A DNA stretch of 5,588 bases from Gammaproteobacteria bacterium (GTDB taxonomy: Bacteria > Pseudomonadota > Gammaproteobacteria > Granulosicoccales > Granulosicoccaceae), in NCBI GenBank assembly GCA_003511825.1, contig DOIU01000474.1, positions 1-5,588 on the forward strand. The letters run 5' to 3'. A model generated the notes under the pieces. That model worked only from the letters and a program-made list of their open reading frames with translations. It was not told the origin of the DNA and did no database searches. The position numbers and the translations under genes were made by a program. Of the stretch, positions 1-5,412 are shown piece after piece. The first letter of the stretch is position 1. Each line of letters begins with the position of its first letter.

Positions 1-1038
1 ACGCACAATGACGTAGATCTGCATGCCAACGACATGAGCTTTATCGCGATTGCCGATGAGGACAATGAAAAACTGGTGGGCTTTAACGTCCTCGTGGGCG
101 GTGGCCTCTCGATGACGCACGGTGACACCAAAACCTACCCCAACACCGCTTATGAATTTGGTTTTATCCCGATTGAACACCTGCTCGAATGCGCCGAGGC
201 CATTGTTACGGTACAACGCGACTGGGGCAATCGGGTTGACCGTAAAAATGCCAAGACTCGCTACACCTTGCAACGCGTCGGCGTCGACACCTTTAAACGG
301 GAAGTCGAACGCCGTATGGGCGCGCTGTTTGAAGAATCCCGCCCCTACGAGCTCACCGAACGAGGTGATCGCATTGGCTGGATCGAGGGAGAGGATGGCA
401 AGTGGCACCTGACACTGTTCATCGAAAACGGCCGCCTGGTGGGACAGAAAAAGCAAGGCGTCGCTGAAATCGCCAACATCCACAAAGGCGACTTTCGACT
501 CACGGCGAACCAAAACCTCATCGTTGCGGGCGTTGACGCAGCCGACAAAGACGCAATTGAGGCGATTGCCAAGGCGCATACGCTGATTGCAGAGACCTCA
601 GAGCAGCGACAACACGCGATGGCCTGCGTGTCTCTGCCGACCTGCCCGCTGGCCATGGCCGAAGCCGAGCGCTACCTGCCCGAATTCATTGACGACATCG
701 AAGTCATTCTCGATAAACACAGTATTGCGGACGACTATTTCGTGACCCGCATTGCCGGCTGCCCTAACGGCTGCGGCCGCGCCATGTTGGCTGAGCTCGG
801 ATTGGTTGGCAAAGCGGTCGGACGATACAACGTCTACATCGGCGGCAACCGCGCGGGTACGCGCATTCCTAAGCTCCATATGGAGAATGCGACCACCGAC
901 GCCATCCTCAGCGAGGTCGATGTGCTGGTGGGCCGCTGGGCCAACGAGCGCAACGGCGGAGAAGAATTCGGCGACTTCGCCATTCGCGCCGGTATCGTGG
1001 AGGAAGTGACCAACGGTGCCGTGGACTTTTGGACCTGA
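1..1038 (+). CDS. cysI: Sulfite reductase (NADPH) hemoprotein beta-component, 5'-truncated by window edge
   Basis: CysI reduces sulfite to sulfide with six electrons in cytoplasmic sulfate assimilation. It carries siroheme coupled to a 4Fe-4S cluster and normally takes electrons from the flavoprotein CysJ. The frame is open from base 1 (THNDVDLHAND) to TGA at 1036-1038, giving 345 of the family's roughly 570 residues. All four cluster ligands are present: Cys209 and Cys215 in ACVSLPTC, and Cys254 and Cys258 in GCPNGC. Their spacing (6, 39 and 4 residues) matches E. coli CysI. Other family signatures are RDWGNRVDRKNAKTRYTL, the HKGDFRLTANQN stretch and GGNRAGTRIPKLH. The two active-site lysines of E. 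coli CysI (Lys215 and Lys217) would lie just left of the window. No frameshift is visible. No DUF934 or cysH gene follows, so cysI is the last gene of its transcript, and it converges on the - strand operon. The identification is firm; only the N-terminal half is missing. Confidence 0.97.
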   Translation, partial: THNDVDLHANDMSFIAIADEDNEKLVGFNVLVGGGLSMTHGDTKTYPNTAYEFGFIPIEHLLECAEAIVTVQRDWGNRVDRKNAKTRYTLQRVGVDTFKREVERRMGALFEESRPYELTERGDRIGWIEGEDGKWHLTLFIENGRLVGQKKQGVAEIANIHKGDFRLTANQNLIVAGVDAADKDAIEAIAKAHTLIAETSEQRQHAMACVSLPTCPLAMAEAERYLPEFIDDIEVILDKHSIADDYFVTRIAGCPNGCGRAMLAELGLVGKAVGRYNVYIGGNRAGTRIPKLHMENATTDAILSEVDVLVGRWANERNGGEEFGDFAIRAGIVEEVTNGAVDFWT

Positions 1039-1071
1039 GTTCAACGGGCACAACCACTGGCAACACATCAA

Positions 1072-1094
1072 CAGCCGGCACAATCTGCCGGCTG
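1072..1094. terminator. Perfect 9-bp hairpin downstream of cysI; possible terminator
   Basis: CAGCCGGCA (1072-1080) pairs perfectly with TGCCGGCTG (1086-1094) around a 5-nt loop, 34 nt after the cysI stop. On the + strand no T-run follows, so it is not a canonical intrinsic terminator for cysI. Read on the - strand, the stem is followed by TTGATGTGTTG, which is moderately T-rich, so it could stop transcription from the opposing lipoprotein operon. It could also protect 3' ends of mRNA. A role in ending convergent transcripts is inferred from position only. Confidence 0.45.
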
Positions 1095-1122
1095 CAAGTC
1101 CAATAGATGAATAAGTGGCCGC

Positions 1123-1146
1123 TCTGGGGTCGAACACGACCCCAGA
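1123..1146. repeat. Perfect 10-bp palindromic hairpin between convergent genes (REP-like or terminator)
   Basis: TCTGGGGTCG (1123-1132) and CGACCCCAGA (1137-1146) form a perfect 10-bp stem around a 4-nt AACA loop, 41 nt past the stop of the CsgG-like gene. No T-tract directly follows on either strand. GGGGTC/GACCCC palindromes of this kind resemble short palindromes that are dispersed in many gammaproteobacterial genomes and linked to RAYT transposases, so it may be a REP-type element rather than a plain terminator. Only one copy is in the window, so repetition cannot be shown here. Confidence 0.4.
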
Positions 1147-1187
1147 TATTGAGGCAGTTCCGCTGCTCAAGGCCAGCCTGACCCTAG

Positions 1188-2171
1188 CTAGTTATTGCAA
1201 GGGATGATTTGCCGACGCAAATCCTGCAGTTGACCTTTCACACCATCACTGTACTTCAAGCGCACAGGCGTGAACTTCTTGATCCTGGATACCGCATCGG
1301 GTTTGCTCACTTTGACCCACGCGGCATTCTTATGCGACGTACAAGCGACGGCGCCCTCAGCAAAGGCAACCAAGCTGTTTTCGAACTCCATCAAGAACTC
1401 AACCCCAACCCCCGGTTTCGCACCTTTGGAGGGTTTGAGAGAAACGTGATAGTAGACGCTTTTCCCTTTGGGGTCGTTTTTCGCAGAAATGACATACCCG
1501 GTGTCAGTCATGAGATTCAAGACACCGGCCTTGGAAGACTCCATGGCGTCACTGACCGCTGTGTTCACCAGGTTCAATTCTCGCTTGGGCGACGTATTGC
1601 GGCAACTGGCCACATGGGTTTCAAGACGTGACTCCGAACCGGAGATGTTGATGGCATCCAGCTTCTCGACCGGGTTGACCTTGTACATCAACACCACCCC
1701 GCTAACATTGGCCGTGTATCGGCAGGACGCGGGAATATAGCCACCGTCCTTCTTTTTCACGGGCGGCGTGTAAAACGTGTCAATACCGATATCGCTGATT
1801 TCCGCGTGCAGTGACAGATTGGCGGCTTCGGGCAGTTTGTACTCTGAGACACCGCCACTCATTTCAATCCGTTTCACTTCCTCTTCGAGTCTTTTCAGCA
1901 TCTTGCGGTCAATATTGACAATATTCGCGCCCCGACTCAGCAGGCTACGGCGCAATGCCGCCTCGGCTTTTTTCGCGGTCGATACGCCTTTGATGTCATG
2001 GCCATCTACCACGCTGGCAATCACCAGGCGATTGCTTTCTTCCTGCGGTTTTTTGGCGGCTCGCTCCAATGGACGGTCGTCATAAATCGGGATCGGAACC
2101 GGCTTGGGTAAACAACCCGACATTGCCACCGCGAGAATCGCTAAACCTGCTGTCACAAATTTTTGTTTCAT
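1188..2171 (-). CDS. Putative outer-membrane lipoprotein with CsgG-like fold
   Basis: The 327-residue product has a lipoprotein signal: positive KQK, a hydrophobic core, then AMSGC with lipidated Cys20 (Met at -3 is slightly off the consensus). No inner-membrane retention Asp follows the Cys, so sorting to the outer membrane is likely. The order of elements in residues 48-221 resembles CsgG: a first strand RLVIASVVD, a helix ending SRGANIVNIDRKMLKRLEEE, then EAANLSLHAEISDIGI, a strand pair at 152-180 and a closing helix VSDAMESSKAGVLNLM. About 105 more residues (222-327) follow and look beta-rich, with AAWVKV and PVRLKYSDG. Cys150 and Cys190 lie in the two segments that correspond to CsgG's membrane hairpins and could form a disulfide. 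ATG 2171 has AGGGAG 11 nt upstream. It is the last gene of the operon, 34 nt after the LPP20 gene. The fold is my inference from pattern; the function (secretion channel, ring subunit or envelope scaffold) is not known. LpoB-like and FlgO/FlgT-like proteins are alternatives. Confidence 0.65.
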   Translation of the reverse strand: MKQKFVTAGLAILAVAMSGCLPKPVPIPIYDDRPLERAAKKPQEESNRLVIASVVDGHDIKGVSTAKKAEAALRRSLLSRGANIVNIDRKMLKRLEEEVKRIEMSGGVSEYKLPEAANLSLHAEISDIGIDTFYTPPVKKKDGGYIPASCRYTANVSGVVLMYKVNPVEKLDAINISGSESRLETHVASCRNTSPKRELNLVNTAVSDAMESSKAGVLNLMTDTGYVISAKNDPKGKSVYYHVSLKPSKGAKPGVGVEFLMEFENSLVAFAEGAVACTSHKNAAWVKVSKPDAVSRIKKFTPVRLKYSDGVKGQLQDLRRQIIPCNN

Positions 2172-2205
2172 TTTTTCGTTATCTCCCTGGGATGACCAGA
2201 CAAGC

Positions 2206-3231
2206 CTACAATCCCGATGTGTTTAACACATCATCGTCTACAAAAGCCTCAAACAACTTGAGATTGGCTTGTCGCAGCGATGCGTCGTAATTGGTGGGCG
2301 AGGCGCCATTGAGTGTTTTCACGTAGGTGTTTAAAACCTTTCCCCGCTCGTCCATGGCCTGCACTTTTAAATTGACGACGGAAATATAAGCACTGCCGTA
2401 GCGCTGCTGTTTGACCTCACTCTTGACAGACAACACGGTTTTACCACTGCGACTGCCGCCGTTGACCACTTTGATATCACGTTGTGTGAGCAACTCTTCC
2501 AGCTTGCGGGCAAACAGTCCCGTATGTCGACCATGCTCAATTTTCACCACCATATTGCGTCTGACCCGCTCCAGCTTGTCTTTGTGGTTTGCGGTATAGC
2601 GCGTTATGGTGGACCGATCGTAGTCGGTCAGCGTGGCCAGCGAGATGGCATTGGCCTCGAGCTGATCAAGCTGTGCCTCAAGTTCAGGGATTTCTCGACT
2701 TTGCGCTAATGCAGATGCCGCGAGGAAGCGCTGAAAGGCCAAGTCCAGCGCGCGCTTCTGCTCCTGGATTTGTTGATCAAGGTCTTTTGCCAATGCCGCC
2801 TTTGCAACCCTGACATGCACCCAATGCGTGCCTCCCGTTTCGGCAGATTGGGCAACGTCGTATTGGGTAAAGTCTATGGCATTCACACTGGCTTCGATCT
2901 GTTCGTCAGAACTCATGGCCTCCTGCCCACCCGAATACGTCCGACGCTGTTTGGTTTCCGCCTTGATGGTCACCCGCAGCCCTGCCGCAATCTCTGCCAA
3001 CGCCTCGTTCACCGCATCTTGTCGACTCGCGCCCGTACCTTTGCCATAGAGCGCCGAGGCGGAGTTCGCCGGTTGATTCAAATACCAACTCGGCGGCGCG
3101 GGTTTGGCGGCGGTCTTTTGTGTAAAGCTGTGCGCGCCAGGCATCGTGACACAGCCAGCGTTCATCAGGACGCCGATGGCTATGACGCAAGCCCCCAGAA
3201 ACCGAGCCAGGTATCCTCCAAACTGAGCCAA
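2206..3231 (-). CDS. LPP20-family lipoprotein (TTG start preferred)
   Basis: The product has 341 residues from TTG 3231; the longer form from ATG 3261 would have 351. The TTG is chosen because GGAGGT lies 7 nt upstream and it gives a compact signal, MAQFGGYLARFLGAC followed by a hydrophobic core and NAGC (Cys27). The ATG adds ten residues with two Glu and lacks a good ribosome site. Asn at -3 is unusual for a lipobox. Residues about 48-142 match LPP20: PSWYLNQP, LYGKGTGAS, a helix DAVNEALAEIAAGL with an AETKQR tail, and THWVHVRV. A charged helical stretch (about 143-195, with IPELEAQLDQLEANA) may form a coiled coil. The C-terminal part (about 220-341) shows helix, strands (TVLSVKSEV, YISVVNLKVQAM, KVLNTYVKTL) and a final helix, reminiscent of a small CsgG/TolB-N-like unit. 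LPP20 proteins include FlgP of the Vibrio flagellar outer-membrane ring. Its role here is unknown; pairing with the next gene suggests a joint outer-membrane assembly. Confidence 0.8.
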   Translation of the reverse strand: MAQFGGYLARFLGACVIAIGVLMNAGCVTMPGAHSFTQKTAAKPAPPSWYLNQPANSASALYGKGTGASRQDAVNEALAEIAAGLRVTIKAETKQRRTYSGGQEAMSSDEQIEASVNAIDFTQYDVAQSAETGGTHWVHVRVAKAALAKDLDQQIQEQKRALDLAFQRFLAASALAQSREIPELEAQLDQLEANAISLATLTDYDRSTITRYTANHKDKLERVRRNMVVKIEHGRHTGLFARKLEELLTQRDIKVVNGGSRSGKTVLSVKSEVKQQRYGSAYISVVNLKVQAMDERGKVLNTYVKTLNGASPTNYDASLRQANLKLFEAFVDDDVLNTSGL

Positions 3232-3238
3232 TTTTTCT

Positions 3239-3244
3239 ACCTCC
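3239..3244 (-). promoter_or_regulatory. Ribosome binding site GGAGGT for the LPP20 gene TTG start
   Basis: Read on the - strand, GGAGGT is followed by seven bases (AGAAAAA) and TTG at 3231-3229, an ideal spacing. It lies inside the coding sequence if ATG 3261 were the start. That ATG has only a distant, weak GGAT upstream. This site is the main reason for choosing the shorter protein. Confidence 0.6.
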
Positions 3245-3257
3245 GCAGAATGAGCCG

Positions 3258-3284
3258 TCATGCTGAAACAATCCGTACTTTCAT
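3258..3284 (-). other. Eight-codon leader ORF upstream of the LPP20 gene
   Basis: Read on the - strand, ATG at 3284 opens MKVRIVSA and stops at TGA 3260-3258. That TGA overlaps the ATG at 3261 as ATGA. TAGG lies just 5' of the leader start, but the spacing is short. It could couple translation into the longer LPP20 form, or be chance. Nothing else supports expression. Confidence 0.2.
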
Positions 3285-3373
3285 AAGCCTACCCCCGTAC
3301 GACGATACCCGCGCATCGTGATACTCTGACTTTGCCAAAACGCGCTAAACCTCGCACGAACGCAAAGAGCGAG

Positions 3374-4303
3374 TCAACGCATTTTTGGGGTGTGTAAAAA
3401 CCGTATCGCCTCCGGGTCTTGGCCCTCGGGCTTTCGCCAGTAATGCAGTGCCTCACCATCAAGCACTAATTGATCAAAAAAACCGTTGCTGATGGCGTCT
3501 TCAAAAAGGGTGTCAGGTGACCAGTCCTCGCCCTCGGCCAACGGCAAGCGTGGCAGCGTTAACAGCACCAATCGAAAGGCATCGCCCTTCACGTATTCGA
3601 CAAGCAGTTTATCGCCAGCCGTCCGAATCGATGTGATTTCATCAGCGATGATCGGCGGTGACACAGCAGCCGGGCCGGTGCTCGTACCCATAAACCAATG
3701 CTGCTGTTTCCGGGTTGCGCTAAAACACAAGTACCCCGTGTCCGTGCAACGCAGTACTTGATTTACCCCCTTGCCCTGGGCGCTTGTTGACTCAACGTCC
3801 CCGATGACGACTGTACTCGCTCTCTCGGGCTGCGTGTGTTCACCGATCACGAGCTGCACGGCGGCCTCTCGAGGTGAAAACACCAGGTAGGCAGTGAGAA
3901 AACCCACGCCAAACACGCATGCCACTGCCGCCAAGCGGGGGCCCGGCAGGAACGCCGCTACCAACCAATCAAGCATACCCGCCAACAGCCCTGATGGGCG
4001 AGAACCGTCGTCTTCGGCATCACGCTCTCGACGCGCTGCGGCGGTGAATTCGCCATCCAACGCTCGCGATTCCAGCAACAGCCGCCATTGCTCAAACAGC
4101 CGCTGATCGGAGGCGATTTGCGACAGCATCTGTTGCAGGCGCGAGGTCCCGATGCACGCGGCAGACTCGGGCGCAAGCAGCAAAGCAAGTTCTTCATCCG
4201 AGACGGGCTCGCCTTGCTCCACCGGCAACACCGTGGCCGTGTCGAGTAACAAGTGCGCTGCGATAAAATCAAGATTCGCGCGCGAAAACTGACCATCCGT
4301 CAT
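3374..4303 (-). CDS. Putative single-pass anti-sigma factor
   Basis: The product has 309 residues from ATG 4303. AGGAG sits 9 nt upstream of that ATG, but only 3 nt before the alternative TTG at 4309, so ATG is preferred. The cytoplasmic N-terminus (about 1-120) contains SDEELALLLAPE and then a helix LQQMLSQIASDQRLFEQWRL. This matches the loose pattern of anti-sigma N-terminal domains (acidic 'eLa.lL' then 'ia.dp..f.qW'). No zinc-binding HxxxCxxC is seen, so it is not a ZAS-type anti-sigma. An RE/D-rich linker follows, then an amphipathic stretch (106-120) and one membrane helix (about 124-142, LAAVACVFGVGFLTAYLVF). The periplasmic domain (about 143-309) is not a family I recognise. It carries Cys186 and Cys193 (RCTDTGYLCF), a possible disulfide, and ends HTPKMR. 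It starts 15 nt after the sigma stop, and its ribosome site abuts that stop, so translation is probably coupled. Position and topology carry most of the call; similarity is weak. Confidence 0.65.
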   Translation of the reverse strand: MTDGQFSRANLDFIAAHLLLDTATVLPVEQGEPVSDEELALLLAPESAACIGTSRLQQMLSQIASDQRLFEQWRLLLESRALDGEFTAAARRERDAEDDGSRPSGLLAGMLDWLVAAFLPGPRLAAVACVFGVGFLTAYLVFSPREAAVQLVIGEHTQPERASTVVIGDVESTSAQGKGVNQVLRCTDTGYLCFSATRKQQHWFMGTSTGPAAVSPPIIADEITSIRTAGDKLLVEYVKGDAFRLVLLTLPRLPLAEGEDWSPDTLFEDAISNGFFDQLVLDGEALHYWRKPEGQDPEAIRFLHTPKMR

Positions 4304-4312
4304 CGCCAAAGT

Positions 4313-4317
4313 CTCCT
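4313..4317 (-). promoter_or_regulatory. Ribosome binding site AGGAG deciding the anti-sigma start
   Basis: Immediately after the sigma TGA (4321-4319) the - strand reads TAGGAG, then ACTTTGGCG and ATG 4303. The 9-nt spacing favours ATG over the in-frame TTG at 4309, which would sit only 3 nt away. Closeness to the upstream stop suggests coupled translation of the sigma/anti-sigma pair. Confidence 0.65.
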
Positions 4318-4318
4318 A

Positions 4319-5158
4319 TCAGGCGCCACTGCCACCGATGCCCGACGCGAGCAACTGCCTTCGCGCCTTTTCTAACACCTGTTTCTTTAGACGGTCAAAA
4401 TCTTTTTTTGACAACCCAAGCGTACGGGCAACCGCAGCGCCGCTCATCCCTTCGCAGTAAAGCAGTTTCAAGATCAGGTACTCCGTGGCCTCCACGTCAA
4501 TCTGCTGAACGGACTGCACCGCCTGTGCATCGAAGGGTTGATGCGATGTCGCATCATCACCGGATTGCGCCAGCAGAACCGCCGCGAATTGCAGGGCCGC
4601 CTCAGCATCATGCTGCGCGCTTTGATCACTGTCGACACCGGTGTGGGCAAGATGGGACAAATGCTCCCCTTCATCCAGAGATTCGGTACGCGACGCGTGG
4701 CCACACCATGGCTCTTTGGCCTTTATCGCAACAACGATGTGTCTCACCGTATCAGCAAGGGTGTTACCGCGACGACACTGCTGGTCGACAACGACTTGCT
4801 CCGGCAAGCGCTCTAAACACATGGCTTTCCATATCGCGACCCAGGTGCTGCCTTTTTTTTGGAGCCACGACGGTGGACGCTGCCGCCCGTAGCATTGGCG
4901 CGAATAATCAATAATCGCGTTACTGCTGAGCGAATAAACAAAGGTTTCGGGTGAGGACTTACCGGTGTATTTTTTACATCGCGCCCAATCATTTTCTGAT
5001 AACCGCTGAATCGCAAAAGTGACCGCCTGCTCGGCGGTTGCCGGATCAGCGATTGTGCGGTGAGCAATGCGCGAAACCCGGCTAAAAAACAACTCGCTGA
5101 AAACGATTCCTGACCACTCAATGTCTGGCGCATTTGCGCGCTTCTTATGGGCTTCCAA
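4319..5158 (-). CDS. Sigma-70 family (ECF-like) RNA polymerase sigma factor with long linker
   Basis: The product has 279 residues, well above the usual 160-200 for ECF sigma factors. Sigma region 2 is at about 21-92: FSELFFSRVSRIAHRTIADPATAEQAV, then PETFVYSLSSNAIIDYSRQ, the typical 'tfl.sl..N.iiDy.R' core-binding and -10 helix. Region 4 is at about 223-272: VEATEYLILKLLYCEGMSGAAVARTLGLS as helix-turn-helix, then KKDFDRLKKQVLEKARRQL. About 130 residues separate them. The linker begins with an ordered-looking, Trp-rich RPPSWLQKKGSTWVAIWKAMCLERL and continues as a polar, His- and Asp-rich stretch. The only available start is TTG 5158: the next upstream in-frame codon of note is TGA at 5179-5177. 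Its ribosome site is weak (GAG at 7 nt). The coding A8 and A7 runs are described separately. It heads the operon and precedes the probable anti-sigma gene by 15 nt, the classic arrangement for membrane-signal control. Promoter specificity is unknown; no clear GGAAC-type ECF motif was found upstream. Confidence 0.8.
   Translation of the reverse strand: MEAHKKRANAPDIEWSGIVFSELFFSRVSRIAHRTIADPATAEQAVTFAIQRLSENDWARCKKYTGKSSPETFVYSLSSNAIIDYSRQCYGRQRPPSWLQKKGSTWVAIWKAMCLERLPEQVVVDQQCRRGNTLADTVRHIVVAIKAKEPWCGHASRTESLDEGEHLSHLAHTGVDSDQSAQHDAEAALQFAAVLLAQSGDDATSHQPFDAQAVQSVQQIDVEATEYLILKLLYCEGMSGAAVARTLGLSKKDFDRLKKQVLEKARRQLLASGIGGSGA
4403..4409 (-). repeat. A7 run in sigma region 4 (A AAA AAA slippery heptamer)
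   Basis: On the coding strand the zero frame reads TCA AAA AAA GAT, at Ser250-Lys251-Lys252 in the second helix of region 4. A shift by -1 here would read AGA TTT and then TGA (4397-4395), truncating region 4. The sequence fits a -1 slippery heptamer; no downstream pseudoknot or upstream stimulatory Shine-Dalgarno was established. Confidence 0.35.
4853..4860 (-). repeat. A8 homopolymer in the sigma-factor gene
   Basis: The coding strand reads CAA AAA AAA GGC at Gln100-Lys101-Lys102, just after region 2. Eight identical bases are prone to replication or transcriptional slippage. Any change that is not a multiple of three would separate region 2 from region 4. It could also be simple codon chance for Lys-Lys. 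Confidence 0.4.
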
Positions 5159-5259
5159 AGCGTTGCTCGTACCAACTCAATACAGAAATGTGTATGGCAG
5201 AGGGTGAATGACGTTAAATAGGAAAACGACCCACTCTGCTGTGCGAAACGGCCCACGCG

Positions 5260-5265
5260 CCTCCT
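5260..5265 (-). promoter_or_regulatory. Perfect AGGAGG Shine-Dalgarno with no matching known gene
   Basis: AGGAGG is followed after 3 nt by GTG 5256, which opens a 147-codon frame overlapping the sigma gene in a different phase. That frame has no protein-like features, so it is not called as a gene. The motif lies about 100 nt upstream of the weakly primed TTG sigma start. It could act as a standby ribosome site, or be incidental. Confidence 0.3.
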
Positions 5266-5362
5266 AGAGAAACGCTATCGCAATGATAAACGAGCCCGAA
5301 TGCCGACAAGTATTTTCGACACTTCGCTTTACGAATTGAATAGAGCACGTAAATAAACTCAT
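5264..5362 (-). other. Possible 32-codon leader ORF upstream of the sigma gene
   Basis: On the - strand, ATG 5362 opens 32 codons (MSLFTCSIQFVKRSVENTC..., ending GSFIIAIAFL) and stops at TAG 5266-5264. GAG lies 7 nt before the ATG, a weak ribosome site. The TAG overlaps the AGGAGG at 5265-5260. It starts about 24 nt after the TATAAT candidate, so it would sit at the 5' end of the operon transcript. No homology is recognised; it may be chance in AT-rich DNA. Confidence 0.2.
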
Positions 5363-5385
5363 TTTGCCACTCTATCGCTTTTTTA

Positions 5386-5412
5386 ATTATACGCAGATTC
5401 TTTAGCAGCCAA
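5386..5412 (-). promoter_or_regulatory. Candidate sigma-70 promoter for the sigma operon
   Basis: On the - strand a perfect TATAAT lies at 5391-5386. The best -35 nearby is TTGGCT (5412-5407), four of six matches but with a short 15-nt spacer. Transcription would start near 5379, leaving a leader of about 220 nt before the sigma TTG. The -10 is convincing and the -35 is weak, so an activator or another sigma factor may be needed. Confidence 0.35.

Noticed and set aside
598..1170. 190-codon - strand frame opposite cysI
   Set aside because: It is antisense to conserved CysI sequence, including the cluster motifs, and shows no family features. It is a shadow.
3302..3319. ACGAT/ATCGT inverted repeat between anti-sigma and LPP20 genes
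   Set aside because: A 5-bp stem with an 8-nt loop is too weak to call an attenuator or terminator.
2770..3321. 183-codon + strand frame opposite the LPP20 gene
   Set aside because: It overlaps the recognisable LPP20 domain in antisense, with Arg-rich low-information sequence and no family match. It is a shadow.
3320..3376. TTGACT at the end of the anti-sigma gene as a -35 for a separate lipoprotein promoter (- strand)
   Set aside because: The hexamers 16-18 nt downstream (around CGAGGT) do not resemble a -10. I could not support an internal promoter in the 142-nt gap.
4813..5256. 147-codon frame on the - strand overlapping the sigma N-terminus, starting at GTG behind AGGAGG
   Set aside because: Its translation is rich in Ser, Arg and Pro without domain character, while the overlapping sigma frame has a clear region 2. 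The AGGAGG spacing of 3 nt is also short. It reads A AAA AAG in frame at the A8 run, and a -1 shift there would enter the sigma frame, but the fusion would lack sigma region 2.
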